Positions 1-6,911 of a DNA stretch of 7,485 nt are shown one piece after another. Under the pieces are notes generated by a model. That model did no database searches, was not told where the DNA came from, and worked only from the letters and a program-made list of their open reading frames with translations. The stretch covers positions 1 through 7,485 of the forward strand of contig DITF01000069.1 of assembly GCA_002422125.1 (NCBI GenBank). The letters run 5' to 3'. The first letter of the stretch is position 1, and the number at the start of each line of letters is the position of its first letter. Source of the stretch: a bacterium UBP17_UBA6191 (GTDB taxonomy: Bacteria; Muiribacteriota; UBA6191). A program made the translations under genes and the position numbers.

Positions 1-24
1 CTCTACCAACTGAGCTATCAGGGA
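1..24 (-). tRNA. tRNA, 5' part only (runs off the left edge)
   Basis: Read on the minus strand from 24 to 1, the sequence is a 7-nt acceptor strand TCCCTGA, then TA at positions 8-9, the D-stem GCTC, the D-loop AGTTGGTA and the returning D-stem GAG. This is the canonical first 24 nt of a bacterial tRNA. The anticodon arm and 3' half lie outside the window, so the amino acid cannot be read. A T at position 1 with a TCCCTGA-type acceptor is often seen in tRNA-Asn, but this is only a guess. The gene follows the last acyl-CoA dehydrogenase gene on the same strand after 50 nt. Confidence 0.9.
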
Positions 25-35
25 TTATGTCAGGC

Positions 36-64
36 ATTACACATTATTTTTATGTAAAATGCAA
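36..64 (-). promoter_or_regulatory. possible sigma70-type promoter of the tRNA
   Basis: On the minus strand a TTGCAT hexamer (plus positions 64-59) is followed after exactly 17 nt by TGTAAT (41-36), a 5/6 match to the -10 consensus. The -35 matches at only 3/6 positions. Transcription would start around 29-30, giving a leader of about five nt before the tRNA 5' end at 24. The spacing is ideal and the position fits the tRNA, but the A+T-rich intergenic background makes chance matches likely. Confidence 0.4.
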
Positions 65-74
65 GCAAAAAACA

Positions 75-1217
75 TTAGGCCTTTAGCAATTCTCTAGCAA
101 TTACCATGCGTTGGATTTCGGAGGTTCCTTCTCCAATTTCACAGAGCTTCACATCACGATAATAGCGTTCTACATGATACTCTTCCATGTACCCATAACC
201 ACCGTGTAGCTGAATTCCCTGATGGCAGATTTTCATGGCTGCCTCAGAGGAATACAGTTTTGCCATTGCGGCTTCTTTGTTATATGGCTTTCCGGCATCC
301 TTTAAAACAGCGGCTCTTAGAACCAAATCGCGGGATGCCTCAAGCTGAACCCACATGTCAGCCAGCATAAAACGCAGAGCCTGCTGATTGGCAATTGGCC
401 CACCAAACTGGGTTCTTTGCTGCACATATTGCACACTGTCCTCAAGGGAACCACGAGCAATTCCAACGGCCAAAGCCCCAATACCAATTCTTCCACCCTC
501 TAAAACCTTCATAGACTGAATAAATCCCAGATCCTTAAGTCCAATTAAATGCGACTTCGGTACCCGTACATTCTCAAACACCAGTTCGGCTGTGTCTGAA
601 GAACGAAGACCCAACTTATGCATTTTAGGGCCATGAGAAAACCCAGGCATCCCCTTTTCCAAAAGGAAGGCCGAGACACCCTTGGCTCCCTTGGCTTTAT
701 CTGTGTTGGCTAAAATTACAAAAACTTCACCCTCAGTTCCCTGAGTAATAAAAATCTTGGAGCCATTAATTACCCAATGGTCCCCATCCAAAACGGCAGT
801 AGTTTTCATACCAGAAGCATCAGAGCCAGAACCCGTTTCGGTTAAGCCCCATCCCGCCAGTCTCTTGCCACTGACCATGTCCGGTAAATATTTTTTCTTC
901 AGTTCCTCAGAACCGTACATGGCCAAGTGTCCAGTGCCTAAGGATGTATGTGAGGCCACAGTAATGGCCAAAGATGCATCGTAACGAGCCAATTCCTCAA
1001 TGGCGAGAGCATAAGAAACTGTGTCTGCCGATGAACCGCCGTATTCCTCTGGATAAACCATGCCCATCAGACCAAGTTCACCAAGCTGATTTATCAAATC
1101 CCGTGGAAACTCCCCAGTCTGATCCCGTTGCAATACACCGGGAGCTACATGTTTTTTGGCAAAGTCGCGAACCATATCACGAATCATTTTTTGATCTTCT
1201 GTCAGCTCAAAATTCAC
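75..1217 (-). CDS. acyl-CoA dehydrogenase 3 (last gene of the operon)
   Basis: A 380-residue FAD-dependent acyl-CoA dehydrogenase of the usual short/medium-chain length. It should oxidise an acyl-CoA to the trans-2-enoyl-CoA in the cytoplasm and pass electrons to EtfAB. The N-terminal helical domain begins with a TEDQKM segment. The first family signature is GLTETGSGSD (residues 124-133), with Thr where Pro is usual in TEP. The flavin-contact strand reads FITQG rather than the common ITNG. The second signature, QLHGGYGYMEEYHVERYYRD, precedes IGEGTSEIQR, whose Glu363 is the expected catalytic base; Gly replaces the common Tyr before it. The GTG start overlaps the stop of the preceding gene as GTGA. 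AAGGGG lies 5 nt upstream (1223-1228), and the start aligns with the starts of the two paralogues. Chain-length or branched-chain preference cannot be read from the sequence. Confidence 0.95.
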   Translation of the reverse strand: MNFELTEDQKMIRDMVRDFAKKHVAPGVLQRDQTGEFPRDLINQLGELGLMGMVYPEEYGGSSADTVSYALAIEELARYDASLAITVASHTSLGTGHLAMYGSEELKKKYLPDMVSGKRLAGWGLTETGSGSDASGMKTTAVLDGDHWVINGSKIFITQGTEGEVFVILANTDKAKGAKGVSAFLLEKGMPGFSHGPKMHKLGLRSSDTAELVFENVRVPKSHLIGLKDLGFIQSMKVLEGGRIGIGALAVGIARGSLEDSVQYVQQRTQFGGPIANQQALRFMLADMWVQLEASRDLVLRAAVLKDAGKPYNKEAAMAKLYSSEAAMKICHQGIQLHGGYGYMEEYHVERYYRDVKLCEIGEGTSEIQRMVIARELLKA

Positions 1218-2362
1218 AGAAACCCCTTTTTCAACACTCCACGACCTATTACAAGCCGTTGAATTTCCGATGTACCCTCATAAATTGTAGTAATTCTGGC
1301 ATCCCGGTAAAGCTTTTCCACCAGATACTCGCGGACATATCCATTGCCACCATGAATCTGCAAAGCTTCCGCTGTAACCCTATTTACCATTTCTGAAGCA
1401 AAAACCTTGGCCATGGAAGCCGCTTCCATGTAATTTTTACCTGAGTCCTTGATCCAGGCTGCCTTTAATGTCAAAAGCTCGGCTGCCTCAAGTGAGGTCA
1501 CCATATCCGCAATCTTAAACTGAATGGCCTGCAAGTTGGCAATCGGTGACCCAAAAGCCACTCGTTCGTTTGCGTAGTTGACTGCTTCTCTAATAGCGGC
1601 CCGCGCAATGCCACAGCAAAGTGCGGCAATTCCAATCCGGCCTGAATTTAAGCCATTCATCATGACCTTAAACCCATTTTCGCCACCAATTACTGCATCC
1701 AAGGGCAACTCCACACCCTCTAGCGTAACCTCAATGGTATTGGAGGCGCACTGGCCCATTTTATGTTCCGGTTTGCCTAAAATTAATCCTTTTGCCTCTC
1801 TAGGAACCAAAAATGCGGTAATTTCCTTTTTGCCGGATGCATCTTCGGCTGTCACAGCGGTTACTACAAAAACAGAGGCGTAGGTTCCGTTGGTAATCCA
1901 AGCTTTTTTACCTTGCAATAACCAGCCCCTATCCGTTTTTGTAGCTCTGGTTTTCTGGTTCTGAGCGTCTGATCCGGCCTGGGGTTCGGTTAAACAAAAG
2001 GATCCAATTTCTCGACCGCTTGCCAAATCCTTAAGGTACCGTTCTTTTTGCTCTAATGAGCCATAATCCTGAAGAATACTGCCGACTAAGTGATTGACAC
2101 ACATAGTCACAGCCACCGAGGAACAACCTTTGGAAATTTCCATCACCGCCAGGGCATACGAAACAGTATCAAGACCTGCGCCTTCAAATTCCTCAGAAAT
2201 TGTCATTCCCAAAAGACCCAGCTGCCCCATTTCCCTCAAAGTCTCTAGGGGAAACTCGTGAGACTGATCCCAGTGCATGGCAAACGGAATGACTTTGTCT
2301 TGGGCAAAATCCCGCGCCATTTCGCTTATCATTTTTTGATCCTCAGATAACAAAAAATACAC
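1214..2362 (-). CDS. acyl-CoA dehydrogenase 2
   Basis: A 382-residue FAD-dependent acyl-CoA dehydrogenase, complete and of normal length. It carries the first signature CLTEPQAGSD (about residues 123-132), the flavin-contact strand AWITNG, the second signature QIHGGNGYVREYLVEKLYRD and IYEGTSEIQR, in which Glu362 is the expected catalytic base. The usual EEYGG turn near residue 58 reads EEFEG here, and the early helices differ from the other two copies, so it is probably specialised for another acyl-CoA. The GTG start lies three nt after the fixX stop. Only a weak GGGG (2369-2372) precedes it, so translation probably depends on ribosomes finishing fixX. A TTG three codons further in is an alternative, but the GTG aligns best with the paralogues. 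It is co-transcribed with the ETF and FixCX genes, which are its likely electron acceptors. Confidence 0.95.
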   Translation of the reverse strand: MYFLLSEDQKMISEMARDFAQDKVIPFAMHWDQSHEFPLETLREMGQLGLLGMTISEEFEGAGLDTVSYALAVMEISKGCSSVAVTMCVNHLVGSILQDYGSLEQKERYLKDLASGREIGSFCLTEPQAGSDAQNQKTRATKTDRGWLLQGKKAWITNGTYASVFVVTAVTAEDASGKKEITAFLVPREAKGLILGKPEHKMGQCASNTIEVTLEGVELPLDAVIGGENGFKVMMNGLNSGRIGIAALCCGIARAAIREAVNYANERVAFGSPIANLQAIQFKIADMVTSLEAAELLTLKAAWIKDSGKNYMEAASMAKVFASEMVNRVTAEALQIHGGNGYVREYLVEKLYRDARITTIYEGTSEIQRLVIGRGVLKKGFL

Positions 2363-2365
2363 AGC

Positions 2366-2644
2366 TTACCCCAGCTTAAAGCTGACTCCATGTCCAGAAT
2401 CGGGAAATGACCAGCTCACGGCATCCTGATCGCAAGCATGCAGGCAGGTACCACATTCAATACAGTCTTCGTACTGAAAACGCATTTTCTGCTCAATGAT
2501 TTCAAAACACTTAGCCGGACAAACATAGGTTGTACACTGATGCGGACACTGTGTGTCACAAATCTCAGTCTTAACCACAATATGGGCTTTTTTGGAGATA
2601 TTATTTTTAACCGTGATCAAACGGTCCTTAACAGAAACACTCAC
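2366..2644 (-). CDS. fixX: FixX ferredoxin-like protein, partner of FixC
   Basis: A 92-residue iron-sulfur protein matching FixX, the ferredoxin-like subunit that works with FixC in moving electrons from ETF to quinone (or, in bifurcating systems, to low-potential acceptors). The FixX hallmarks are HIVVK (21-25), VCPAKC (41-46), CIECGTC (61-67) and a C-terminal W-x-F/Y-P then GHGV-x-F-K-x-G. It has nine cysteines (29, 33, 37, 42, 46, 61, 64, 67, 71). C61, C64, C67 plus C42 would hold one [4Fe-4S] cluster, as in ETF:quinone oxidoreductase. C29, C33, C37 plus C71 could hold a second; this assignment is inferred from ferredoxin topology. An ATG at 2686 would give 106 residues, but the GTG at 2644 is preferred. 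It overlaps the fixC stop as GTGA and has AAGGAGG nine nt upstream, and the shorter N-terminus fits the family. Confidence 0.93.
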   Translation of the reverse strand: MSVSVKDRLITVKNNISKKAHIVVKTEICDTQCPHQCTTYVCPAKCFEIIEQKMRFQYEDCIECGTCLHACDQDAVSWSFPDSGHGVSFKLG

Positions 2645-3978
2645 AGGTTCAGCCCTCCTTTTACAGCCGTACTTAACAGTTCCCAATAGGACAAATTCTG
2701 CTCACGGATAATTTCCGGCAAAATCTCAGTCATTTTTTTCTTGGGTTTTCCATCCACCGTAAAGGCTCTTTCTAAAATGGTATTCACAAACAGAGGATAC
2801 CTTTCAAACATGGCCGGATTATGAATAAACTTCACAGCACCTTGAAATCGTACCATATCCTTTAAAACAAAAGTCTCGGCCAATCTCTCTTGATAAGATT
2901 TCAGAAATGATTCCGAATAATCCTGTCGTTTTTTGGCATCAATGACGGTATAGGCGGCCTGCCTGCCTGATTCCATGGCCATATTCATACCTTCAATGGC
3001 CTTGCCCGTATTTAAAAGAAGCCCTGCGGCATCTCCGACTACCATGGCACCGGACATATAGAGTTTTTTGGGGACCAAACGGATATCACCAACAGGGACC
3101 ACATGGGCCGAGTATTCCACCATCTTTCCATGTTTCAGAATAGGGCGAATGGCTGGGTGCTGTTTGAAGGCATCCAGAAGATCATGGGGGGCCTTTTTGT
3201 GTTCTCTTAAAGCTGCAAGTCCCAACACCATACCCAGTGAAATCGTGTCCTTATTTGTATACAAAAAGGCTCCACCTTCCACACCCTGAGTACAGCCAAC
3301 AAACTCGTTGGACATGCCTTTATCGCCTTCAAGCTGAAATTTAGCCTCGAGCATTTCCTGATCAAACTGCCAGACTTCTTTAATGCCTGTGCCGACAAGT
3401 TCTGCCTCCACATATCCAGTCTGAAGTCCCACAGCCCTAGTCAAAAGGGAATTCACTCCCTCGGCAATAATCACACAATCAGAACTAAAAGTGTCCTCTC
3501 CTGCGCCTATACCGACAACCTTATTGTCCTCAAGTAATAGACGATCCACCAAAATACCGGTAGCCACAAGGGAGTCCTCTGCAAAGTCAGATTCCGCTAT
3601 GGCTTCCTCAACTTGTTGACCCAGCCATTTATCAAAACGAGAACGCAAAACGGCAATTCCATTGTAGGGTTTTTTGTAAAAATTATCGGTCTTAAAATCA
3701 AAGGTGGTGGCCGAAGTCTCACTCATGAAACTTAAGCGGCGATGAGTAATCACTCTTTCATAAGGGCAATCACTAGAAAAATCGTTTAAAAGGGCCGGAA
3801 AAATATCAAAGGCTGTTGGGCCCCAAAGGACCCCACCAGATACATTTTTGGCTCCGGTCCAGTCCCCTCTTTCCACCAGTAAAATCTTAAGATTGGCCTT
3901 AGCCAGTGTGTAGGCTGCCGCCAGTCCGGCAACACCTCCACCCACAATAATACAATCAAATTTATCGCTGTCCTGCAT
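2641..3978 (-). CDS. fixC: FixC flavoprotein, ETF:quinone oxidoreductase-like
   Basis: A 445-residue FAD protein of the FixC/ETF-QO family, near the usual FixC length of about 430. It takes electrons from reduced EtfAB and passes them to quinone at the membrane face. The N-terminal Rossmann motif is GGGVAG (13-18), with an acidic Glu36 in VERG at the end of the second strand for the FAD ribose. GAKNVSGG (42-49) is typical of the family. The second FAD motif is VVGDAAGLLLNTG (313-325), with Asp316 expected to contact the flavin ribityl/phosphate part. YSAHVVP (289-295) is a further FixC-like segment. It lacks the C-terminal 4Fe-4S domain of single-chain ETF-QO, which the next gene, fixX, supplies. 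The ATG start has AGGA six nt upstream and lies 16 nt after the etfA stop. The stop overlaps the fixX start by four nt. Confidence 0.95.
   Translation of the reverse strand: MQDSDKFDCIIVGGGVAGLAAAYTLAKANLKILLVERGDWTGAKNVSGGVLWGPTAFDIFPALLNDFSSDCPYERVITHRRLSFMSETSATTFDFKTDNFYKKPYNGIAVLRSRFDKWLGQQVEEAIAESDFAEDSLVATGILVDRLLLEDNKVVGIGAGEDTFSSDCVIIAEGVNSLLTRAVGLQTGYVEAELVGTGIKEVWQFDQEMLEAKFQLEGDKGMSNEFVGCTQGVEGGAFLYTNKDTISLGMVLGLAALREHKKAPHDLLDAFKQHPAIRPILKHGKMVEYSAHVVPVGDIRLVPKKLYMSGAMVVGDAAGLLLNTGKAIEGMNMAMESGRQAAYTVIDAKKRQDYSESFLKSYQERLAETFVLKDMVRFQGAVKFIHNPAMFERYPLFVNTILERAFTVDGKPKKKMTEILPEIIREQNLSYWELLSTAVKGGLNL
2654..2660 (-). promoter_or_regulatory. strong ribosome binding site fixing the fixX start
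   Basis: On the minus strand AAGGAGG lies inside the 3' end of fixC, nine nt before the GTG at 2644. It is the best Shine-Dalgarno sequence in the window. It selects the GTG over the upstream in-frame ATG at 2686, which lies before this site. Confidence 0.8.
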
Positions 3979-3994
3979 TCCTGTTCCTGACTGT

Positions 3995-4972
3995 CTAGGA
4001 GTTTTTCTTTAATTCTTTTACGGCTTCAATTAATAGTGGGACTACCTTAAACAGATCCCCAACCAGGCCATAATCCGCAATATTAAAAATAGGGGCTTCC
4101 GAGTCCTTGTTAATGGCAACAATCACTTTACTGTTTCCCATTCCTGCCGTGTGCTGAACTGCCCCAGAGACTCCACAACCAATGTAAAGAGTTGGGTTGA
4201 TGACCTTGCCTGTCTGCCCGATCTGCAAAGTGGCCGATACCAGACCAGACTCCACCACAGCCCGAGTAGAACCCAAAGCTGCGCCTAGAACATCTGCAAG
4301 TTCTTCCAAAAGCTTCAACCCTTCAGCATCACGAACACCCCGACCAGCCGCCACCACAATATCTGCTTCATCCAAAGATATTTTCCCCGTGTTGGCTGCC
4401 AGAACCTCTTTAAAGATCTGTTTCAGATCGGTAAATGTCGCGGCATGCTCCACGATCTCGGCTACAGCCGCAGGATTTGGTTCATTTGTATCAAAAGAAC
4501 CGGCCCGACAGGTCAAAAGAATCAGGCTATGAGAGCTTTCCATTGTGGATCTGGCTTTGGCCGCCATCAACGGTCTCTCAATTTCTACCCCGTCTCCAGT
4601 CCATTTGATCTTACAACAATCGGTAATGCCGGCCCCATCCAGCTTCTGCACCAGAGCAGGAATATAATCCTTGATGCCCTCCGAGGTCGGAAAAAGCACC
4701 ACTCTTGGTTTTACTGCCTCAATCACAGCGGCAGCAGCAGTAACAAAAGGTGTATTGATATAAGTGGCAAGTTCAGGCCTGTCCACAATATGCACAGTCT
4801 TTGCCCCATAATGGGCCAAAACCCCAGCTTGTTCTTTAACCCCGCTGCCTAAAAGTGCCGCATGAACCTCGGCCCCACAAGCTGATGCCAGCCTGACCGC
4901 TTCGGATAAAACCTCAAAGGAAGACTTCTTCAATTTGCCTTTTTTCTGATCTGCAAATACTAAAATTTTCAT
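3995..4972 (-). CDS. etfA: electron transfer flavoprotein alpha subunit (EtfA/FixB)
   Basis: A 325-residue alpha subunit of the soluble electron transfer flavoprotein. With EtfB it accepts electrons from acyl-CoA dehydrogenases and delivers them to FixCX. Residues 1 to about 190 form the N-terminal alpha/beta domain. The C-terminal FAD domain is plain: GSTRAVVESG (234-243) with Arg237, IGQTGK (251-256) with Thr254, the alpha signature LYIGCGVSGAVQHTAGM (262-278) with His274, and AINKDSEAPIFNIADYG (286-302). Arg237, Thr254 and His274 keep the spacing of human ETF-alpha Arg249, Thr266 and His286 around the flavin. Gly265 stands where the family signature expects Ala or Thr. The ATG start is one nt after the etfB stop (TGATATG), so translation is almost certainly coupled. 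An AAAGG inside etfB about 11 nt upstream may serve as the ribosome binding site. Confidence 0.97.
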   Translation of the reverse strand: MKILVFADQKKGKLKKSSFEVLSEAVRLASACGAEVHAALLGSGVKEQAGVLAHYGAKTVHIVDRPELATYINTPFVTAAAAVIEAVKPRVVLFPTSEGIKDYIPALVQKLDGAGITDCCKIKWTGDGVEIERPLMAAKARSTMESSHSLILLTCRAGSFDTNEPNPAAVAEIVEHAATFTDLKQIFKEVLAANTGKISLDEADIVVAAGRGVRDAEGLKLLEELADVLGAALGSTRAVVESGLVSATLQIGQTGKVINPTLYIGCGVSGAVQHTAGMGNSKVIVAINKDSEAPIFNIADYGLVGDLFKVVPLLIEAVKELKKNS

Positions 4973-4973
4973 A

Positions 4974-5753
4974 TCACAGTACCTTTGCTTCCTTAGTCAG
5001 TTTTTCCATAAGAGTTGCCACTAAGGTCTGGGCATCCCCTTCAATTTTTGCACCGGATTTGCGAGCTGGTGGCAAACTAAAACTTTTTAAACTGGATTTT
5101 TTTGATTCGCGTAGAACCTCGTCAGCACTCAGTCCCAAGTCCGCCAAAGAAAGTTGCTCCATAGGCTTTTTCTTGCTGGCCATAATACCCTTTAAAGACG
5201 GAATTCGCGGATCATTCATGTCATTTGAACATGTGATCAGGCTTGGCATAGGCATGTGGATAACTTCTACACCCTCATCACCCTGCCGTCTGACCACAAC
5301 CTTATTATCAGCCATATCAAGACCCACAGCATTGGTCACATACGGCAGATTCAGCATTTCTGACAAAATCCCTCCAGCCAATCCCATATCCGAGTCCTGA
5401 GCCTGTTTACCTGTCAGAATAAAATCAAAATCACGGCCTTTAAAAAAGGCCTGCAGCACCTTGGCGGCGGCCTGTGAGCCAATCTGATTTAATGCCGGAT
5501 CCATGATATGAAATGCATTGTCTGCACCCATAGCCAAACCCTTGCGCAAGGCTTCTTTTCCGGCTTCATCACCAATTAAAACCAATGTGACCTCAGCCCC
5601 ATATTTTTCCTTAAGTACCAAAGACTCTTCCACACAGGAGGCATCATAGGCGTTTAAAACATAGTTCATACCCTCGGAAATAAACTTGCCATCCTTAATC
5701 TGAATGGTCATGGCCACATCAGGCACCTGTTTACAGCAGATAAAAATTTTCAT
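4974..5753 (-). CDS. etfB: electron transfer flavoprotein beta subunit (EtfB/FixA)
   Basis: A 259-residue beta subunit of electron transfer flavoprotein, of normal length. It opens with KIFICCKQVPD, followed by NAYDASCVEESLVLKEKYG (34-52) and ALRKGLAMGAD (68-78), all family hallmarks. The nucleotide-binding loop (AMP in ordinary ETF, a second FAD in bifurcating ETF) is TGKQAQDSDMGLAGG (114-128). NDPRIPSLKGIMASKKKP (180-197) corresponds to the recognition loop that docks onto dehydrogenase partners; Leu187 aligns with the human anchor leucine 195, and a lysine cluster follows. Segment 180-197 recalls FixA proteins more than human ETF-beta. The ATG start has GAGGAG six nt upstream (5760-5765), 15 nt after the first dehydrogenase gene. 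Whether this ETF bifurcates electrons cannot be decided from the motifs alone. Confidence 0.96.
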   Translation of the reverse strand: MKIFICCKQVPDVAMTIQIKDGKFISEGMNYVLNAYDASCVEESLVLKEKYGAEVTLVLIGDEAGKEALRKGLAMGADNAFHIMDPALNQIGSQAAAKVLQAFFKGRDFDFILTGKQAQDSDMGLAGGILSEMLNLPYVTNAVGLDMADNKVVVRRQGDEGVEVIHMPMPSLITCSNDMNDPRIPSLKGIMASKKKPMEQLSLADLGLSADEVLRESKKSSLKSFSLPPARKSGAKIEGDAQTLVATLMEKLTKEAKVL

Positions 5754-5768
5754 TGGATTCTCCTCAAA

Positions 5769-6911
5769 TCAACGGCCCAAAAGATTGGCGGCCACTACCA
5801 GCCTCTGAATTTCTGAAGTTCCCTCATAAATTTCACAGACCCTGGCATCGCGAAAGTATCTTTCTACATTGTATTCATTGGTATAACCGTAACCACCATG
5901 AATCTGAATGGCTCTATTCGTTACCCAAGTAGCCATTTCTGATGCAAAAAGTTTGGCGGCAGATGCCTGCTGATTGTAGTTCTGGCCCATGTCCTTCATC
6001 CAGGCGGCTTTCTGAGTTAAAATACGGGCCGCATCAATTTTCATGCCCATATCGGAAAGCATAAACTGGATTGCCTGAAAATTGCTGATAGCCTGACCAA
6101 ACTGAACTCTCTCCTTGGAATACTGAAGTGCTTCTTCAAAAGCTCCTCGAGCCAGACCAATCGCCTGAGCCGCAATCCCAATCCGTCCACCATCTAATGT
6201 AGTCATGGCAATTTTAAAGCCCTTGTTCAGCTCTCCCAAAAGATTTTCCTTGGGAACCACTACATCTTCAAATACCAACTCTGAAAGGCCCGATGCGCGA
6301 ATCCCCATTTTTCCATGCATCGGCTTTACCGAAAATCCTGGAGATTTCATATCTACAATAAAACAGCTAATACCCTTATTGCCCTTACCTGGATCGGTAT
6401 TGGCAAATACCAGCGCCGTATCTGCGTTGCTACCATTGGTAATAAAGATCTTGGCCCCGTTTAAAAGCCAGTGATCGCCTTTATCTACGGCATTGGTTTT
6501 GGTACCAGCACAGTCTGAACCTGCGTTAGGCTCTGTGAGTCCATAACACCCCAGCTTTTCCCCTTTAGCCAAAGGAGTCAACCACTTGTGTTTCTGCTCC
6601 TCGGTGCCATATTTGAGCAAGGGACCACAAACCAAAGAATTGTTCACGCTCAAAATCACGCTAGTGGAACCACAGTAACGGGCAATTTCTTCCATCATGA
6701 TGGTATAAGACACGGAATCCATGCCGGCCCCACCGTATTCTTCAGGAATAGCTACTCCCATAAAACCAAGTTCTGCGGCTTTGCGGATTAACTCCACAGG
6801 AAATTCCTGTGTCTCATCCAGCTTCTTGGCCACTGGTTTTAAAAATTTTTCGGCAAACTCCCGTGCCGACTGCTGCATCAGCTTCTGGTCTTGATTGAAT
6901 TCAACATTCAT
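5769..6911 (-). CDS. acyl-CoA dehydrogenase 1 (short-chain/butyryl-type), first gene of the operon
   Basis: A 380-residue FAD-dependent acyl-CoA dehydrogenase, the most like mammalian short-chain and clostridial butyryl-CoA dehydrogenases of the three in the window. SVNNSLVCGP (88-97) recalls the SVNNSL segment of short-chain enzymes. The first signature is GLTEPNAGSD (124-133), the flavin-contact strand reads FITNG, and TLDGGRIGIAAQAIG precedes the C-terminal helical domain. The second signature QIHGGYGYTNEYNVERYFRD leads into IYEGTSEIQR, where Glu363 is the expected catalytic base. The ATG at 6911 has GAGGTGA close upstream (6915-6921), and the N-terminus MNVEFNQDQK aligns with its paralogues. 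As first gene, directly before etfB, it is probably the main electron donor to this ETF. A butyryl-CoA or similar short acyl substrate is likely but not proven. Confidence 0.95.
   Translation of the reverse strand: MNVEFNQDQKLMQQSAREFAEKFLKPVAKKLDETQEFPVELIRKAAELGFMGVAIPEEYGGAGMDSVSYTIMMEEIARYCGSTSVILSVNNSLVCGPLLKYGTEEQKHKWLTPLAKGEKLGCYGLTEPNAGSDCAGTKTNAVDKGDHWLLNGAKIFITNGSNADTALVFANTDPGKGNKGISCFIVDMKSPGFSVKPMHGKMGIRASGLSELVFEDVVVPKENLLGELNKGFKIAMTTLDGGRIGIAAQAIGLARGAFEEALQYSKERVQFGQAISNFQAIQFMLSDMGMKIDAARILTQKAAWMKDMGQNYNQQASAAKLFASEMATWVTNRAIQIHGGYGYTNEYNVERYFRDARVCEIYEGTSEIQRLVVAANLLGR

Noticed and set aside
42..60. Possible terminator hairpin after the last dehydrogenase gene
   Set aside because: The stem is only five A+T-rich pairs with a long loop and no following T-run.
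974..1396. Plus-strand open frame of 140 codons
   Set aside because: It lies opposite two clear dehydrogenase genes, resembles no family, and crosses the junction between them. It is an antisense by-product of their codon use.
2645..2686. Upstream ATG start for fixX giving 106 residues
   Set aside because: The extra 14 residues overlap the end of fixC, no ribosome site is evident before that ATG, and a strong AAGGAGG directs the start to the GTG at 2644.
3207..3413. Minus-strand open frame of 68 codons in another frame
   Set aside because: It lies inside fixC, whose own frame is strongly supported by FixC motifs on both sides.
4445..4852. Plus-strand open frame of 135 codons
   Set aside because: It is entirely antisense to etfA, with no family features.
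2366..5753. Nitrogen-fixation fixABCX cluster
   Set aside because: The four gene families match, but no nif or fix regulatory genes are present and three acyl-CoA dehydrogenases share the operon, so a nitrogen-fixation role is not supported here.
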